Origin: Epilithonimonas xixisoli
GTDB taxonomy: Bacteria; Bacteroidota; Bacteroidia; Flavobacteriales; Weeksellaceae
DNA length: 64,000 nt
Assembly (NCBI RefSeq): GCF_004365655.1
Contig: NZ_SOEO01000001.1
Span: 372,001-436,000 of the forward strand
Direction of reading: 5' to 3'
Numbering within the stretch: position 1 is the first letter of the stretch; each line of letters begins with the position of its first letter. The position numbers and the translations under genes are program-made. Under the pieces are notes generated by a model, which was not told the DNA's origin, did not search any database, and saw nothing but the letters and a program-made list of their open reading frames with translations. Below, in pieces: positions 1 to 8,304 of the stretch.

Positions 1-808
1 CTCCGTATTGGTCTTTTCGAGCTGTTACTCTTACAACTTCATCACCTTTCATCCAAACGACTGCTTTTCCGCTACATTTTGTACAAGAACAAGTCGCGTT
101 GTAAGGTTTTGTGAACCAAACTCTGCTGGTGAATCTCGCCGTTCTATCCGTTAAAGCTCCAACTGGACAAACATCGATCACGTTTCCGATGAAATCGTTG
201 TCCAAAGCTTTGTTCAACATTGTAGAGATCTCTGCGTGGTCACCTCTGTAAAGGATTCCGTGCTCTCTTTTCTCCGTCAATTGATTTGCTGCCAAAACGC
301 ATCTTGCGCAAAGGATGCAACGGTTCATATTCAGTTTGATGTTTGGACCAATGTCGTCTGCATCATAAGTATTTCTTTCAAATTCAGTTCTGGTTTCAAG
401 ATTACCATGCTCGTAACCAAGATCCTGAAGATGACATTCTCCCGCCTGATCACAAACTGGGCAATCCAAAGGGTGATTGACCAAAAGAAATTCGGTCACC
501 GCTTTTCTACCTTCCTGTGCTTTTTCGGAACTAAGGTTTTTCACTTCCATTCCGTCCATCACGCCAGTTCTACAACTTGCGACTAACTTCGGCATTGGTC
601 TCGGGTCTGCTTCGGAACCTTTGGAAACTTCTACCAAACACGTTCTGCATCTTCCTCCGCTGGTTTCCAGTTTGCTATAATAACACATAGCTGGCGGAAC
701 AGATTTCCCACCGATTTGTCTTGCAGCTTCCAAAATAGAAGTACCAGGCAAAACTTCAGTAGTCTGTCCGTCTATGGTAACTTTAAATTTTTTGACTTCT
801 TCGCTCAT
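1..808 (-). CDS. nuoG: NADH-quinone oxidoreductase subunit G, N-terminal part (cut by window edge)
   Basis: This is the N-terminal 269 codons of the large iron-sulfur subunit of respiratory complex I; the gene runs off the left edge. It starts MSEEVKKF at the ATG ending at 808. The translation shows a ferredoxin-like [2Fe-2S] domain (CYYSK, then GGRCRTC and ASCRTG), the H-x3-C-x2-C-x5-C motif of the N3 cluster (HPLDCPVCDQAGEC), and two further Cys groups (CILCARC and DVCPVGA). A later CSCTKC group marks the start of the molybdopterin-oxidoreductase-like part. Electrons from NuoE/F would pass through these clusters towards NuoB. The gene is on the same strand as nuoA-F and follows the barrel-like gene at 905-1804 after a 96-bp spacer, probably still in the nuo transcript. 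The identification is secure; the C-terminus is not visible. Confidence 0.96.
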   Translation of the reverse strand, partial: MSEEVKKFKVTIDGQTTEVLPGTSILEAARQIGGKSVPPAMCYYSKLETSGGRCRTCLVEVSKGSEADPRPMPKLVASCRTGVMDGMEVKNLSSEKAQEGRKAVTEFLLVNHPLDCPVCDQAGECHLQDLGYEHGNLETRTEFERNTYDADDIGPNIKLNMNRCILCARCVLAANQLTEKREHGILYRGDHAEISTMLNKALDNDFIGNVIDVCPVGALTDRTARFTSRVWFTKPYNATCSCTKCSGKAVVWMKGDEVVRVTARKDQYG

Positions 809-904
809 ATTTCAAGGTTTTAGATTTTCGGATTTTAGATTAAATCTTTGTCCTCAATCTTTTGTCAATTCTATTTATATTTAAAATATAACTTAATGTA
901 TATT

Positions 905-1804
905 TTAGTTTTTTAATTTTCTATTAAAAACGTATCCGATTCCAAAATTAACTTGGTAGAATACGAAGTCCTGACTTGCTTTATCAGGTTTATTGTTCAA
1001 CATAGTTTTGATATCAGGCATATTGATGTAACCAAATTTCCCTTCTACTCTTGCCATCCAATGATTCCAGAAAACAAGATTGATGTTGGCTCTTGCGTCC
1101 AATCCAAATCCTGCTACGTGAAATCTGTCACTTCTTTCATTTCCAAAAAGTTTCACATTACTTTTCGGAAAAAGAACACCTGCGCCGGCTCCATAAGCCC
1201 AAAAGATATCAAAATTCTTTTTACTTAATAGATTTTTGTATTTCTCTACACCTGCATTCACATAATTCAATCCATCTGTATGTTCAAAGGTTAAAAACTG
1301 TTCGTCTGATAAATTGACTTGCCCGTTCTGAACCATCGCTGCATAAGTCGGGTCAGAAATATGACCATTAAACTTTGCAGTTTGATTTTGATCCATCACG
1401 TATTTCATGTGATCCGTTCCAACCACCAAAGCCAGATTATCTTTCAAAAAATAAGCATATCTGAAATTAAATTGTGGAATAGATACTTTTCCAGGATTAA
1501 TATAATCCAAACTCAACGGCGATGGTCTGTCTTGAGCGGTTACATTTTGCAACGTAAAATCATAACCATTTCCTTTGAATCTAATATCAGAATCACTGAA
1601 TCCAGCTCTGTTCCAACCCCAGAAAACGAACATTGTTCCTTTTTTTAAAGTGGATTTTTTACTAGTTCGTTCAAAACATTTTGTAGAATAAACTTCTTCT
1701 ATATCTCTAACAATACTATCTTTTTGCCCGAAAACAAAATTCAATCCAACAAAAAACACAAAAATCAATTCAAAGAACTTCTTCTTCGTTGTAAAATTTA
1801 TCAT
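905..1804 (-). CDS. Exported outer-membrane-like protein inserted between nuoF and nuoG
   Basis: This is a 299-residue protein that I do not recognise. It has a basic N-terminus and a hydrophobic stretch (FFELIFVFFVGLNFVFGQ) ending in a likely signal-peptidase site before QKDS. The mature part has alternating hydrophobic strands rich in Asn, Gly, Phe and Tyr (for example NFRYAYFLKDNLALVVG, FDIFWAYGAGAGVLF and VNFGIGYVF), as in 8-12 strand outer-membrane beta-barrels. The ATG is only 18 bp downstream of nuoF, so it is almost certainly cotranscribed with the nuo genes. It has no complex I motif, and an exported barrel has no obvious place in that enzyme. A role in complex I assembly is conceivable but unsupported; passive hitch-hiking in the operon is equally possible. 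Confidence 0.75.
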   Translation of the reverse strand: MINFTTKKKFFELIFVFFVGLNFVFGQKDSIVRDIEEVYSTKCFERTSKKSTLKKGTMFVFWGWNRAGFSDSDIRFKGNGYDFTLQNVTAQDRPSPLSLDYINPGKVSIPQFNFRYAYFLKDNLALVVGTDHMKYVMDQNQTAKFNGHISDPTYAAMVQNGQVNLSDEQFLTFEHTDGLNYVNAGVEKYKNLLSKKNFDIFWAYGAGAGVLFPKSNVKLFGNERSDRFHVAGFGLDARANINLVFWNHWMARVEGKFGYINMPDIKTMLNNKPDKASQDFVFYQVNFGIGYVFNRKLKN

Positions 1805-1822
1805 CTTCTAAAATCCTCCTTC

Positions 1823-3175
1823 TTATTTTGCAACTGCTGGGATTGGGTCTGCATAATTTGCCAATCCATAATTTTGAGTTTGGCTCAACTCAGGGTTGTT
1901 CACGTGCCATTCAAACTCATCTCTGAAGTGTCTGATAGCAGCAGCAACCGGCCAAGCAGCAGCATCTCCCAAAGGACAAATGGTATTACCTTCGATTTTT
2001 CTCTGGATGTCCCAAAGCAAATCGATGTCTGCCATTTTACCTTCTCCTTTTTCTATTTTTTTCAAGATTTTGTACATCCAGCCAGTCCCTTCACGGCAAG
2101 GTGTACATTGTCCGCAACTCTCGTGGTTGTAGAATCTTGCTAAAGTCATTGTATGATTTACCACACACTGGTCTTCGTCCAAAACAATGAATCCACCTGA
2201 ACCCATCATTGTTCCGGTTGCGAAACCACCATCAGCAAGGGATTCATAATTCATATATCTTGGTTCACCGTTGATTGTTTTCAATAATAAGTTTGCTGGA
2301 ACAATTGGAACAGAGCTTCCTCCTGGGATACAAGCTTTCAATTTTTTACCATTCGGGATTCCACCACAATATTCATCAGAATAAATGAATTCTTCAACCG
2401 TAATGGTCATATCAATTTCGTAAACGCCTGGTTTGTTGATATTTCCACAAGCTGAAATCAATTTGGTTCCTGTTGACCTTCCAACGCCAATTTTAGCATA
2501 TTCAGCACCTGAAATTTCGATGATTGGAACAACAGCAGCAATTGTTTCAACATTGTTTACCACCGTTGGTCTTTCCCAAAGTCCTTTGATAGCGGGGAAA
2601 GGTGGTTTCAATCTTGGATTTCCTCTTTTACCTTCAAGAGATTCAAGCAACGCTGTTTCTTCACCACAAATGTAAGCTCCAGCACCTCTCTGAACATAGA
2701 TCTCACAATCGAAACCAGTTCCTAAGATATTTTTTCCAAGAAATCCAGCAGCCTTCGCTTCCTCAATCGCTTCTTCCAAAATATCCGGAATCCAAGAATA
2801 TTCTCCTCTGATGTAGATGTACGAAACATTGGAACCTAAAGTGTAAGACGAAATCAACATTCCTTCAATCAAAAGATGAGGAAGAAACTCCATCAAATAT
2901 CTATCTTTAAAAGTTCCTGGCTCAGATTCATCGGCATTTACGACCAAGTGTCTTGGAACACCTTCCGGTTTTGCAAGGAAACTCCACTTCATTCCAGTAG
3001 GGAAACCAGCACCACCACGACCACGGAGTCCAGAAGTTTTCACTTCTTCAAGAACTTCATCGGTAGTCATTTTCAGGGCTTTCTCTGCTGCTTCGTAACC
3101 ACCATTTTTACGGTAAGTTTCGAAGTAACGGATTCCCTCAATATGTGCGTTTTTAAGTAAAAGTTTTTTACTCAT
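1823..3175 (-). CDS. nuoF: NADH-quinone oxidoreductase subunit F
   Basis: This 450-residue subunit oxidises NADH, using FMN and the N3 [4Fe-4S] cluster of complex I. The glycine-rich nucleotide-binding loop GRGGAGFPTG lies at residues 52-61. A second Gly-rich stretch (GAGAYICGEETAL) lies near 165-176, and the cluster ligands are Cys354, Cys357, Cys360 (SCGQCTPC) and Cys400 (NTICPLGD). Length is normal for the family. It follows nuoE after about 65 bp on the same strand and precedes the barrel-like gene by 18 bp. All key residues are present, so the protein should be active. Confidence 0.98.
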   Translation of the reverse strand: MSKKLLLKNAHIEGIRYFETYRKNGGYEAAEKALKMTTDEVLEEVKTSGLRGRGGAGFPTGMKWSFLAKPEGVPRHLVVNADESEPGTFKDRYLMEFLPHLLIEGMLISSYTLGSNVSYIYIRGEYSWIPDILEEAIEEAKAAGFLGKNILGTGFDCEIYVQRGAGAYICGEETALLESLEGKRGNPRLKPPFPAIKGLWERPTVVNNVETIAAVVPIIEISGAEYAKIGVGRSTGTKLISACGNINKPGVYEIDMTITVEEFIYSDEYCGGIPNGKKLKACIPGGSSVPIVPANLLLKTINGEPRYMNYESLADGGFATGTMMGSGGFIVLDEDQCVVNHTMTLARFYNHESCGQCTPCREGTGWMYKILKKIEKGEGKMADIDLLWDIQRKIEGNTICPLGDAAAWPVAAAIRHFRDEFEWHVNNPELSQTQNYGLANYADPIPAVAK

Positions 3176-3240
3176 TATATTTATAAGCTTATAGCAATTG
3201 GCTTTTGGCTTTTTGCTTAATTATTTATCTAAATTAATTC

Positions 3241-3750
3241 TTAACCTAAATCGATGGCGCCTTGTCTGCAAAGGTCAATGATTTCGTCAACTTTTTCGAT
3301 GGTCAAATGTTCGTGGTAAAATTTACCCAATTGCATCATCGGTGCATAGCCGCAAGCGCCGAGACATTCTCCAGGTTTCAAAGTGAAAAGTCCGTCCGCT
3401 GTGGTTTCGCCGTCTTTAATATTCAATTTTGTTCTGATGTGGTCGAGGATATTATCACTCCCGTTTAGCATACAAGGTCCGGTTCTACAAACTTCCAAAA
3501 CATATTTTCCAACCGGCTTCATATTGAACATTGTATAGAAAGTCGCAACTTCATATACTTCGATTGGTGTGATGCTCAATAATTCTGCAACATAATCCAT
3601 CACTGGAACAGCCAGCCAACCATCAAATTCTTTCTGTGCAATGTGCAAGACAGGAATCAACGCAGATTTTTGTCTGCCTTCCGGATATCTCGCCATAATT
3701 TTATGAACCTGCGCTAAGCTTTCAGGTTTAAAAGCAATTGTTTCGCTCAT
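3241..3750 (-). CDS. nuoE: NADH-quinone oxidoreductase subunit E
   Basis: This is the 24-kDa [2Fe-2S] subunit, which partners NuoF in the NADH-oxidising module. The four ligands are Cys88, Cys93, Cys129 and Cys133 (CRTGPC and CLGAC, numbered from MSET). I chose the ATG ending at 3750 (MSETIAFKPE, 169 residues). An in-frame ATG eight codons upstream (MYILQQNK) lies inside the repetitive GTACATTGTACA spacer and looks like chance. The gene sits between nuoD and nuoF in the usual order. Confidence 0.96.
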   Translation of the reverse strand: MSETIAFKPESLAQVHKIMARYPEGRQKSALIPVLHIAQKEFDGWLAVPVMDYVAELLSITPIEVYEVATFYTMFNMKPVGKYVLEVCRTGPCMLNGSDNILDHIRTKLNIKDGETTADGLFTLKPGECLGACGYAPMMQLGKFYHEHLTIEKVDEIIDLCRQGAIDLG

Positions 3751-3851
3751 CTTATTTTGTTGTAAAATGTACATTGTACAAAGTACAAAGTATTTATTTA
3801 ACTATTATTTCAAAGTACATTGTACATACTACAATGATACTTTTGACAACT

Positions 3852-5075
3852 CTATGCGTCTAATTCTCCCGCAATGATATTCATACTACACATCGTCACG
3901 ATTGCATCAGATATTACGGCGCCGGTAATCATTTCCGGATATGCTTGGTAATAAATGAAACAAGGTCTTCTGAAGTGCAATCTGTAAGGCGTTCTTCCGC
4001 CGTCGCTCACAAGATAGAATCCTAATTCTCCATTTCCACCTTCTACAGCGTGGTAAACTTCGCCTTTAGGAACATCTGTTTCTCCCATTACGATTTTGAA
4101 ATGGTAAATCAAAGCTTCCATTTTGTTGTAAACATCTGCCTTTTCAGGAAGATAGAAATCTGGAACATCCGCGTGGAATGGTCCTTCTGGAAGATTGTCG
4201 TAAGCTTGGTTGATGATTTTTAATGATTCCCAAATCTCCTGCTGACGAACCATAAAACGATCGTAAGTATCGCCCGCAGTTCCGACCGGAATGATGAAAT
4301 CGAAATCTTCATAAGAAGAATAAGGCTGTGCAACTCTCACGTCATAATCAACGCCAGTTGCACGCAAATTAGGACCAGTAAAACCGTAGCTCAAAGCTCT
4401 TTCTGCTGAGATTGCGCCTGCGCCAATGGTTCTGTCCATAAAGATTCGGTTTCTTTCTAACAATTGACCGAATTCTGCAAATCTTGCCGGGAAAGTTTTC
4501 AGGAAGTCTTTCAACAACTCGTGGAACTTTGGTGTGAAATCTCTTTCGAAACCTCCGATTCTTCCCATATTGGTTGTCATCCTCGCACCGCAAATCTGCT
4601 CGTACATATCATAGATACGCTCTCTTTCGATGAACATATAAGTCAGTCCTGTAATTGCTCCGGCGTCCATTCCTGTTACACCGTTGCAAATCAAGTGGTC
4701 ACCAATTCTTGCCAATTCCATCAAAATCACACGCATATAATCGACACGTTTTGGAACTTTGATGCCTAGCAATTTTTCAACTGTCATATGCCAACCCAAA
4801 TTGTTGATGGGGGCAGAACAGTAGTTCATTCTATCGGTAAGCGTCGTGATTTGTGCAAAGTTTCTTCTCTCAGAGATTTTTTCAAATGCTCTGTGAATAT
4901 AACCTACAGTTTGCTCAGCGTGAAGAATCCTTTCTCCGTCCATCGTAAGAACGTTCTGGAAAATCCCGTGAGTTGCAGGGTGCGTAGGTCCAAGATTTAG
5001 GGTATATAATTGCCCGTCGATTTGTTCCTTGCTGTCGTATTGGTTAAGTATATTAGATAATGATTTATCTTTCAT
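3852..5075 (-). CDS. nuoD: NADH-quinone oxidoreductase subunit D
   Basis: This is the 49-kDa subunit of 407 residues, homologous to the large subunit of [NiFe]-hydrogenases, which helps form the quinone site with NuoB. Recognisable family segments are NLGPTHPATHG near the N-terminus, the EKISERRNFAQI region, GGNGELGFYLVSDG, and the C-terminal SMNIIAGELDA. NuoC and NuoD are separate genes here, not fused as in E. coli. The 76-bp spacer to nuoC is made of repeated TTATCATTTATC-like words. Confidence 0.97.
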   Translation of the reverse strand: MKDKSLSNILNQYDSKEQIDGQLYTLNLGPTHPATHGIFQNVLTMDGERILHAEQTVGYIHRAFEKISERRNFAQITTLTDRMNYCSAPINNLGWHMTVEKLLGIKVPKRVDYMRVILMELARIGDHLICNGVTGMDAGAITGLTYMFIERERIYDMYEQICGARMTTNMGRIGGFERDFTPKFHELLKDFLKTFPARFAEFGQLLERNRIFMDRTIGAGAISAERALSYGFTGPNLRATGVDYDVRVAQPYSSYEDFDFIIPVGTAGDTYDRFMVRQQEIWESLKIINQAYDNLPEGPFHADVPDFYLPEKADVYNKMEALIYHFKIVMGETDVPKGEVYHAVEGGNGELGFYLVSDGGRTPYRLHFRRPCFIYYQAYPEMITGAVISDAIVTMCSMNIIAGELDA

Positions 5076-5151
5076 ATTCTTTTATAATTGATAATTGATA
5101 GGTGATAATCGATAATCATTTATCTATCATCATTTATCATTTATATTAATT

Positions 5152-5646
5152 TTATCTTCCGAACATACTATCGTTCTTGTCTGTTCTGGTTCCATCTTCC
5201 AGGCGATATTCCTTCAACATTGGATGGTAGCCCAGGTCTTCCATATTAAGGATTGGTCTCAAGTCTGGGTGGCCTTTGAATTTGATTCCATAGAAATCAA
5301 AAGTTTCTCTTTCCATCCAGTTTGCACCGGCATATAATTCCGTCAAAGAATCAACTTCAACATTTTCTCTCGTCATAAAAACCTTGAGACGGATTCTGAA
5401 ATTGGTCATCATATTATGCAAATGATAAATAACGCCGATTTCCTTCTCAGGTGTTTCAGGATAATGAATCCCGCAAACATCCGTCAAAAAATTAATTTCT
5501 AAACTTGAATCTTTCAAATAATGAATCACCTTCTTAATGTCGTCCTTTTTAATTTCAACCGTCAGCATTCCGTAAGGTTCTGAACTTGAAATCACAGACT
5601 CAGGAAATTCTCTTGTGATGGCTTCTAATACAAATTCGTTCGTCAT
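5152..5646 (-). CDS. nuoC: NADH-quinone oxidoreductase subunit C
   Basis: This is the 30-kDa peripheral-arm subunit, 164 residues. The diagnostic segment is near the C-terminus: WMERETFDFYGIKFKGHPDL followed by RPILNMEDLGYHPMLKEYRL, matching the family signature ERE-x-(F/W)D-(F/L)-(F/Y)GI-x-F-x-GHPDLRR-I. It begins 6 bp after nuoB, consistent with translational coupling. No metal site is expected. Shorter than some orthologues but within the normal range. Confidence 0.95.
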   Translation of the reverse strand: MTNEFVLEAITREFPESVISSSEPYGMLTVEIKKDDIKKVIHYLKDSSLEINFLTDVCGIHYPETPEKEIGVIYHLHNMMTNFRIRLKVFMTRENVEVDSLTELYAGANWMERETFDFYGIKFKGHPDLRPILNMEDLGYHPMLKEYRLEDGTRTDKNDSMFGR

Positions 5647-5652
5647 TATTCC

Positions 5653-6213
5653 TTAATTGTCGATGTTGTATGAGTCTAACAAATGCTGATATTCTGGCAT
5701 ATCTCTTCTTCTAATGCTTTCGCTTTCTGCCAAAGCCTGCACCTGCATTACACCTTCGATGATTTGTTCTGGTCTTGGCGGACACCCTGGAACGTAAACG
5801 TCAACAGGAATAATTTTATCAATTCCCTGAAGAACTGAATAAGTATCAAAAATACCACCGCTGGAAGCACAAGCTCCAACAGCAACTACCCATTTTGGCT
5901 CAGCCATTTGGGTGTAAACTTCTTTCAAAACTGGTCCTAATTTCTTAGAAATAGTTCCGCAAACCATCAACATATCTGCTTGTCTTGGAGAGAAAGAGTT
6001 TCTTTCCATTCCAAATCTTGAAGCATCATAAGTTGGATTCAATGTCGCCATAAATTCGATTCCACAACAAGAAGTTGCAAATGGTAAAGGCCAAAGTGAA
6101 AACTTTCTTGCCATCCCAATCACACTGCTCAATTGCGTTGCGAAAAATCCTTCTCCTTCAAATCCTGGAGGAGCAGGCGCATCTGTTTTTATTACTGGTT
6201 TATTATCTGACAT
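5653..6213 (-). CDS. nuoB: NADH-quinone oxidoreductase subunit B
   Basis: This 186-residue subunit carries the terminal N2 [4Fe-4S] cluster that reduces quinone. The unusual tandem-cysteine ligand pair is Cys49-Cys50 (TSCCGIEF); the others are Cys115 (VGACASSGG) and Cys144 ([10 protein letters not shown]). The [16 protein letters not shown] stretch is typical. It lies between nuoA and nuoC. The C-terminal tail of about 25 residues is charged and variable. Complete and probably functional. Confidence 0.98.
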   Translation of the reverse strand: MSDNKPVIKTDAPAPPGFEGEGFFATQLSSVIGMARKFSLWPLPFATSCCGIEFMATLNPTYDASRFGMERNSFSPRQADMLMVCGTISKKLGPVLKEVYTQMAEPKWVVAVGACASSGGIFDTYSVLQGIDKIIPVDVYVPGCPPRPEQIIEGVMQVQALAESESIRRRDMPEYQHLLDSYNIDN

Positions 6214-6307
6214 TTTTTTTCTTTTTTGTTAAAGTGTTAAATCGTTAATTTGTCAAAATGATGAACAATTTTACGATTCTGCGATTTCGCAGTTATACTT
6301 CATTCAG

Positions 6308-6679
6308 TTATTTATCCCAATCCAATGCGCCACGTTTCCATACATAGAAAAACGCTACAAAGAAAATAGCCACGAATGTAAGAACTGCTAAAAAGCCTTC
6401 CATTCCAAATTCTCTGAAGTTAACAGCATAAGGATAAAAAAATACGATTTCTATATCGAATAGAACAAACAATACAGCAGTTAAGAAATACTTGATAGAA
6501 AAAGGTGTTCTAGCATTTCCTTCTACAGGGATTCCGCATTCCCAACTTGAGTTTTTTACAGAATTTCCTTTCTTCTGTTGTGGTCCCAAAAAATGAGCAC
6601 CTAACAGTGAAACGATAACAAAGCCAAGTCCAACTCCTGCTTGAATCAGTATTGGGATATAATTTTCAGGTAAATTCAT
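6308..6679 (-). CDS. nuoA: NADH-quinone oxidoreductase subunit A
   Basis: This is a small membrane subunit of complex I, 123 residues with three predicted transmembrane helices (about 8-28, 62-82 and 90-112). The signature is YFLTAVLFVLFDIEIVFFYPYA, containing the conserved acidic DIE of the second helix, plus the WECGIP motif before it. It is the first nuo gene in the transcript; a TACTTTTG element and an AT palindrome lie just upstream. Confidence 0.96.
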   Translation of the reverse strand: MNLPENYIPILIQAGVGLGFVIVSLLGAHFLGPQQKKGNSVKNSSWECGIPVEGNARTPFSIKYFLTAVLFVLFDIEIVFFYPYAVNFREFGMEGFLAVLTFVAIFFVAFFYVWKRGALDWDK

Positions 6680-6699
6680 AAAGTCTAAATTTAACTATG

Positions 6700-6733
6700 C
6701 AAAAGTACTAAATAAAGATTTAATATATTAAAT
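6700..6733 (-). promoter_or_regulatory. Candidate nuo operon promoter -7 element with upstream palindrome
   Basis: On the minus strand TACTTTTG (6707 to 6700) fits the Bacteroidetes -7 consensus TAnnTTTG, 20 bp before the nuoA ATG. No convincing TTTG box is seen at the -33 distance. Instead a perfect 16-bp palindrome, ATTTAATATATTAAAT, occupies 6718-6733. It could bind a dimeric regulator, but so AT-rich a palindrome could also be chance. Confidence 0.4.
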
Positions 6734-6741
6734 TATCGGCC

Positions 6742-6774
6742 TTACGAAGAGCAGACAAAAGTCTGTTTTCGTAA
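6742..6774 (-). terminator. Long hairpin between the small membrane gene and nuoA
   Basis: Arms TTACGAAGAGCAGAC and GTCTGTTTTCGTAA pair around an AAAA loop: outer TTACGAA/TTCGTAA and inner CAGAC/GTCTG. It lies downstream of the 61-residue gene and upstream of the nuoA promoter. It could terminate the upstream transcript, but no T-run follows on the minus strand, so a processing or regulatory hairpin is also possible. Confidence 0.45.
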
Positions 6775-6798
6775 ATTTAGAATTGTTATAAATAAGAA

Positions 6799-6984
6799 TT
6801 ATTTGTCCTTTTTACCGATTCTTTTGAGAACAAGATAAGCAATATATGCGATGTAAAGAAACAATACACTGGCAAACAAGATATTGATAATTGCGTCCAA
6901 TCTCTCGTCTTTCACAGGTTTGTAAAAGTTGTAAGCGACAAACAGAATTATCAGACCTGCGTAAAAGTAGAGTTGCTTTTTCAA
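6799..6984 (-). CDS. Small two-helix membrane protein
   Basis: This 61-residue protein begins with KKQLYFYAGLIILFVAYNF, has a short charged loop (KPVKDERLD), then a second hydrophobic segment (IINILFASVLFLYIAYIAYLVL), and ends in a basic tail (KRIGKKDK). The only usable start is TTG at 6984, which lowers confidence; no ATG lies nearby in frame. It is on the same strand as nuoA but separated by about 120 bp that contain a hairpin and the nuo promoter candidate. Function unknown. Confidence 0.55.
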   Translation of the reverse strand: MKKQLYFYAGLIILFVAYNFYKPVKDERLDAIINILFASVLFLYIAYIAYLVLKRIGKKDK

Positions 6985-7052
6985 TGTTTTTGAATTTTTT
7001 ATATAAATTTAAAGCTTGAAATATAATTTAGTTAAACAATTGTTTAACTAAA

Positions 7053-8183
7053 TTATTCATTGATATTCAGAGAATAAGTTCTTCTGCTTTTGTGATGCAC
7101 AGGGTGATACTCTTGCCAAAGCACTTGAACATTCTTATTTTCCTCCAATTCCGGATTCGTTTCCAAGTATTTGATTCCTTTATTTTTAAGGTTCATTTGG
7201 ATAGATTTGAAGATAATAGATGTTACGCCACGTCTTTGATATTCCGGATGAATTCCTATCAAGTAAAAATTGGCTCTGTCGTTCTTCTTTCCAGCCTGTA
7301 AAAAATGCCACCAGCCAAATGGAAAAAGTTTTCCGTTCGCTTTCTGTAATGCTTTTGAATAAGAAGGCATTGTGATAGCGAAAGCAACAAGATGGTCATT
7401 CTCGTCCGCTACGCAAGTGATGTAATCTTTGTCTATAAAACTGAAATATTTTTCTTTGTAAGTCTGGATTTGCTCGTCGGAAATAGGTGTGTAGGTGGAA
7501 AGCGATTTGTAAGTTTCGTCCAACAATTTGAACATCGGTTCCACGTAAGGCAAGATTTCTTTTTTATTCTTAAATTTTAAAGTTCTTAATTTATATTTCT
7601 GAGCAATCAAAGAACTAAATTTCTCCACTTTTTCCGGCAATATTTCTGGAAATTGCAACTCAAATTCTACCCATTCTTTTTCTTTGGTCAAGCCAAGATT
7701 TTCAAGATGCTTTGGATAATAATCAGCGTTATAAAGTCCAATCATTGTGGCTAATTTGTCAAATCCGAAAGTTAACATTCCAGCTTTGTCCAAGTTCGTA
7801 AATCCCATTGGGCCTTCGATTTTTTCGATGTTGTTTTCCTTTGCGAAATTAATAGCAGTATCAATCAAAGTTTTAGAAACTTCGGCGTCATCAATAAAAT
7901 CCAGCCAGCCAAATCTCACTTTTTTGATTCCTAATTCCTGAGCTTCCTTATTATTAATCATCACAGCAATTCTGCCGACGATTTTGTCATTTTTATAAGC
8001 TAAAAACTGTTTGGCGACAGAGTATTTTAATGCTGGATTTTCATTAGCATTCCAGATGTTTTTTTCTTCATTAATGAGAGAAGGAACGTAGTTTGGGTTG
8101 TCTTTATAAAGATTCATTGGGAATTTAATAAAATCCATCAAATCTTTTTCCGTAACAACTTGTTTTATATTGATATTTCCCAT
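7053..8183 (-). CDS. GNAT-superfamily N-acetyltransferase-like protein
   Basis: This is a 376-residue cytoplasmic protein with an apparently duplicated acyltransferase fold. The N-terminal half has the pattern FLAYKNDKIVGRIAVMIN, typical of a GNAT beta4-beta5 region. The C-terminal half has FYLIGIHPEYQRRGVTSIIF, whose Q/R-x-x-G-x-(G/A/T) acetyl-CoA loop (QRRGVT) is the clearest motif, near residues 315-320. The family is widespread in Bacteroidetes without a defined substrate, and I do not assign one. It is a single gene with its own promoter (8205-8235). Confidence 0.75.
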   Translation of the reverse strand: MGNINIKQVVTEKDLMDFIKFPMNLYKDNPNYVPSLINEEKNIWNANENPALKYSVAKQFLAYKNDKIVGRIAVMINNKEAQELGIKKVRFGWLDFIDDAEVSKTLIDTAINFAKENNIEKIEGPMGFTNLDKAGMLTFGFDKLATMIGLYNADYYPKHLENLGLTKEKEWVEFELQFPEILPEKVEKFSSLIAQKYKLRTLKFKNKKEILPYVEPMFKLLDETYKSLSTYTPISDEQIQTYKEKYFSFIDKDYITCVADENDHLVAFAITMPSYSKALQKANGKLFPFGWWHFLQAGKKNDRANFYLIGIHPEYQRRGVTSIIFKSIQMNLKNKGIKYLETNPELEENKNVQVLWQEYHPVHHKSRRTYSLNINE

Positions 8184-8204
8184 ATTCTTGTTTTATAGAT
8201 AAGA

Positions 8205-8235
8205 CAAAGATAGTTTTTAAGGCAAAAAAAGCAAA
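8205..8235 (-). promoter_or_regulatory. Bacteroidetes-type promoter for the GNAT gene
   Basis: On the minus strand TTTG (8235 to 8232) is followed after 19 bp by TATCTTTG (8212 to 8205). This is an exact match to the published Bacteroidetes consensus TTTG-N19-TAnnTTTG. The ATG at 8183 lies about 22 bp downstream of the -7 box. Confidence 0.7.
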
Positions 8236-8250
8236 TCTTTGGCATCATTT

Positions 8251-8268
8251 TTACATCAAAAGATGTAA
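8251..8268. promoter_or_regulatory. Short inverted repeat in the divergent 8184-8304 region
   Basis: TTACATC-AAAA-GATGTAA gives 7-bp perfect arms with a 4-nt spacer, between the divergent GNAT and YugP-like genes. It may be an operator or a 5'-leader hairpin. Only the symmetry supports it. Confidence 0.3.
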
Positions 8269-8304
8269 TTTATTCAATTTAAAATTAATATATTTTCAAA
8301 TAAA

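Noticed and set aside
236-680. Plus-strand open frames opposite nuoG (116 and 67 residues)
   Set aside because: They lie on the antisense of the well-supported nuoG frame, lack any domain and have implausible composition. Shadows.
3751-3774. Upstream ATG of nuoE (MYILQQNK...)
   Set aside because: It lies in the GTACATTGTACA spacer; the family N-terminus fits the ATG ending at 3750.
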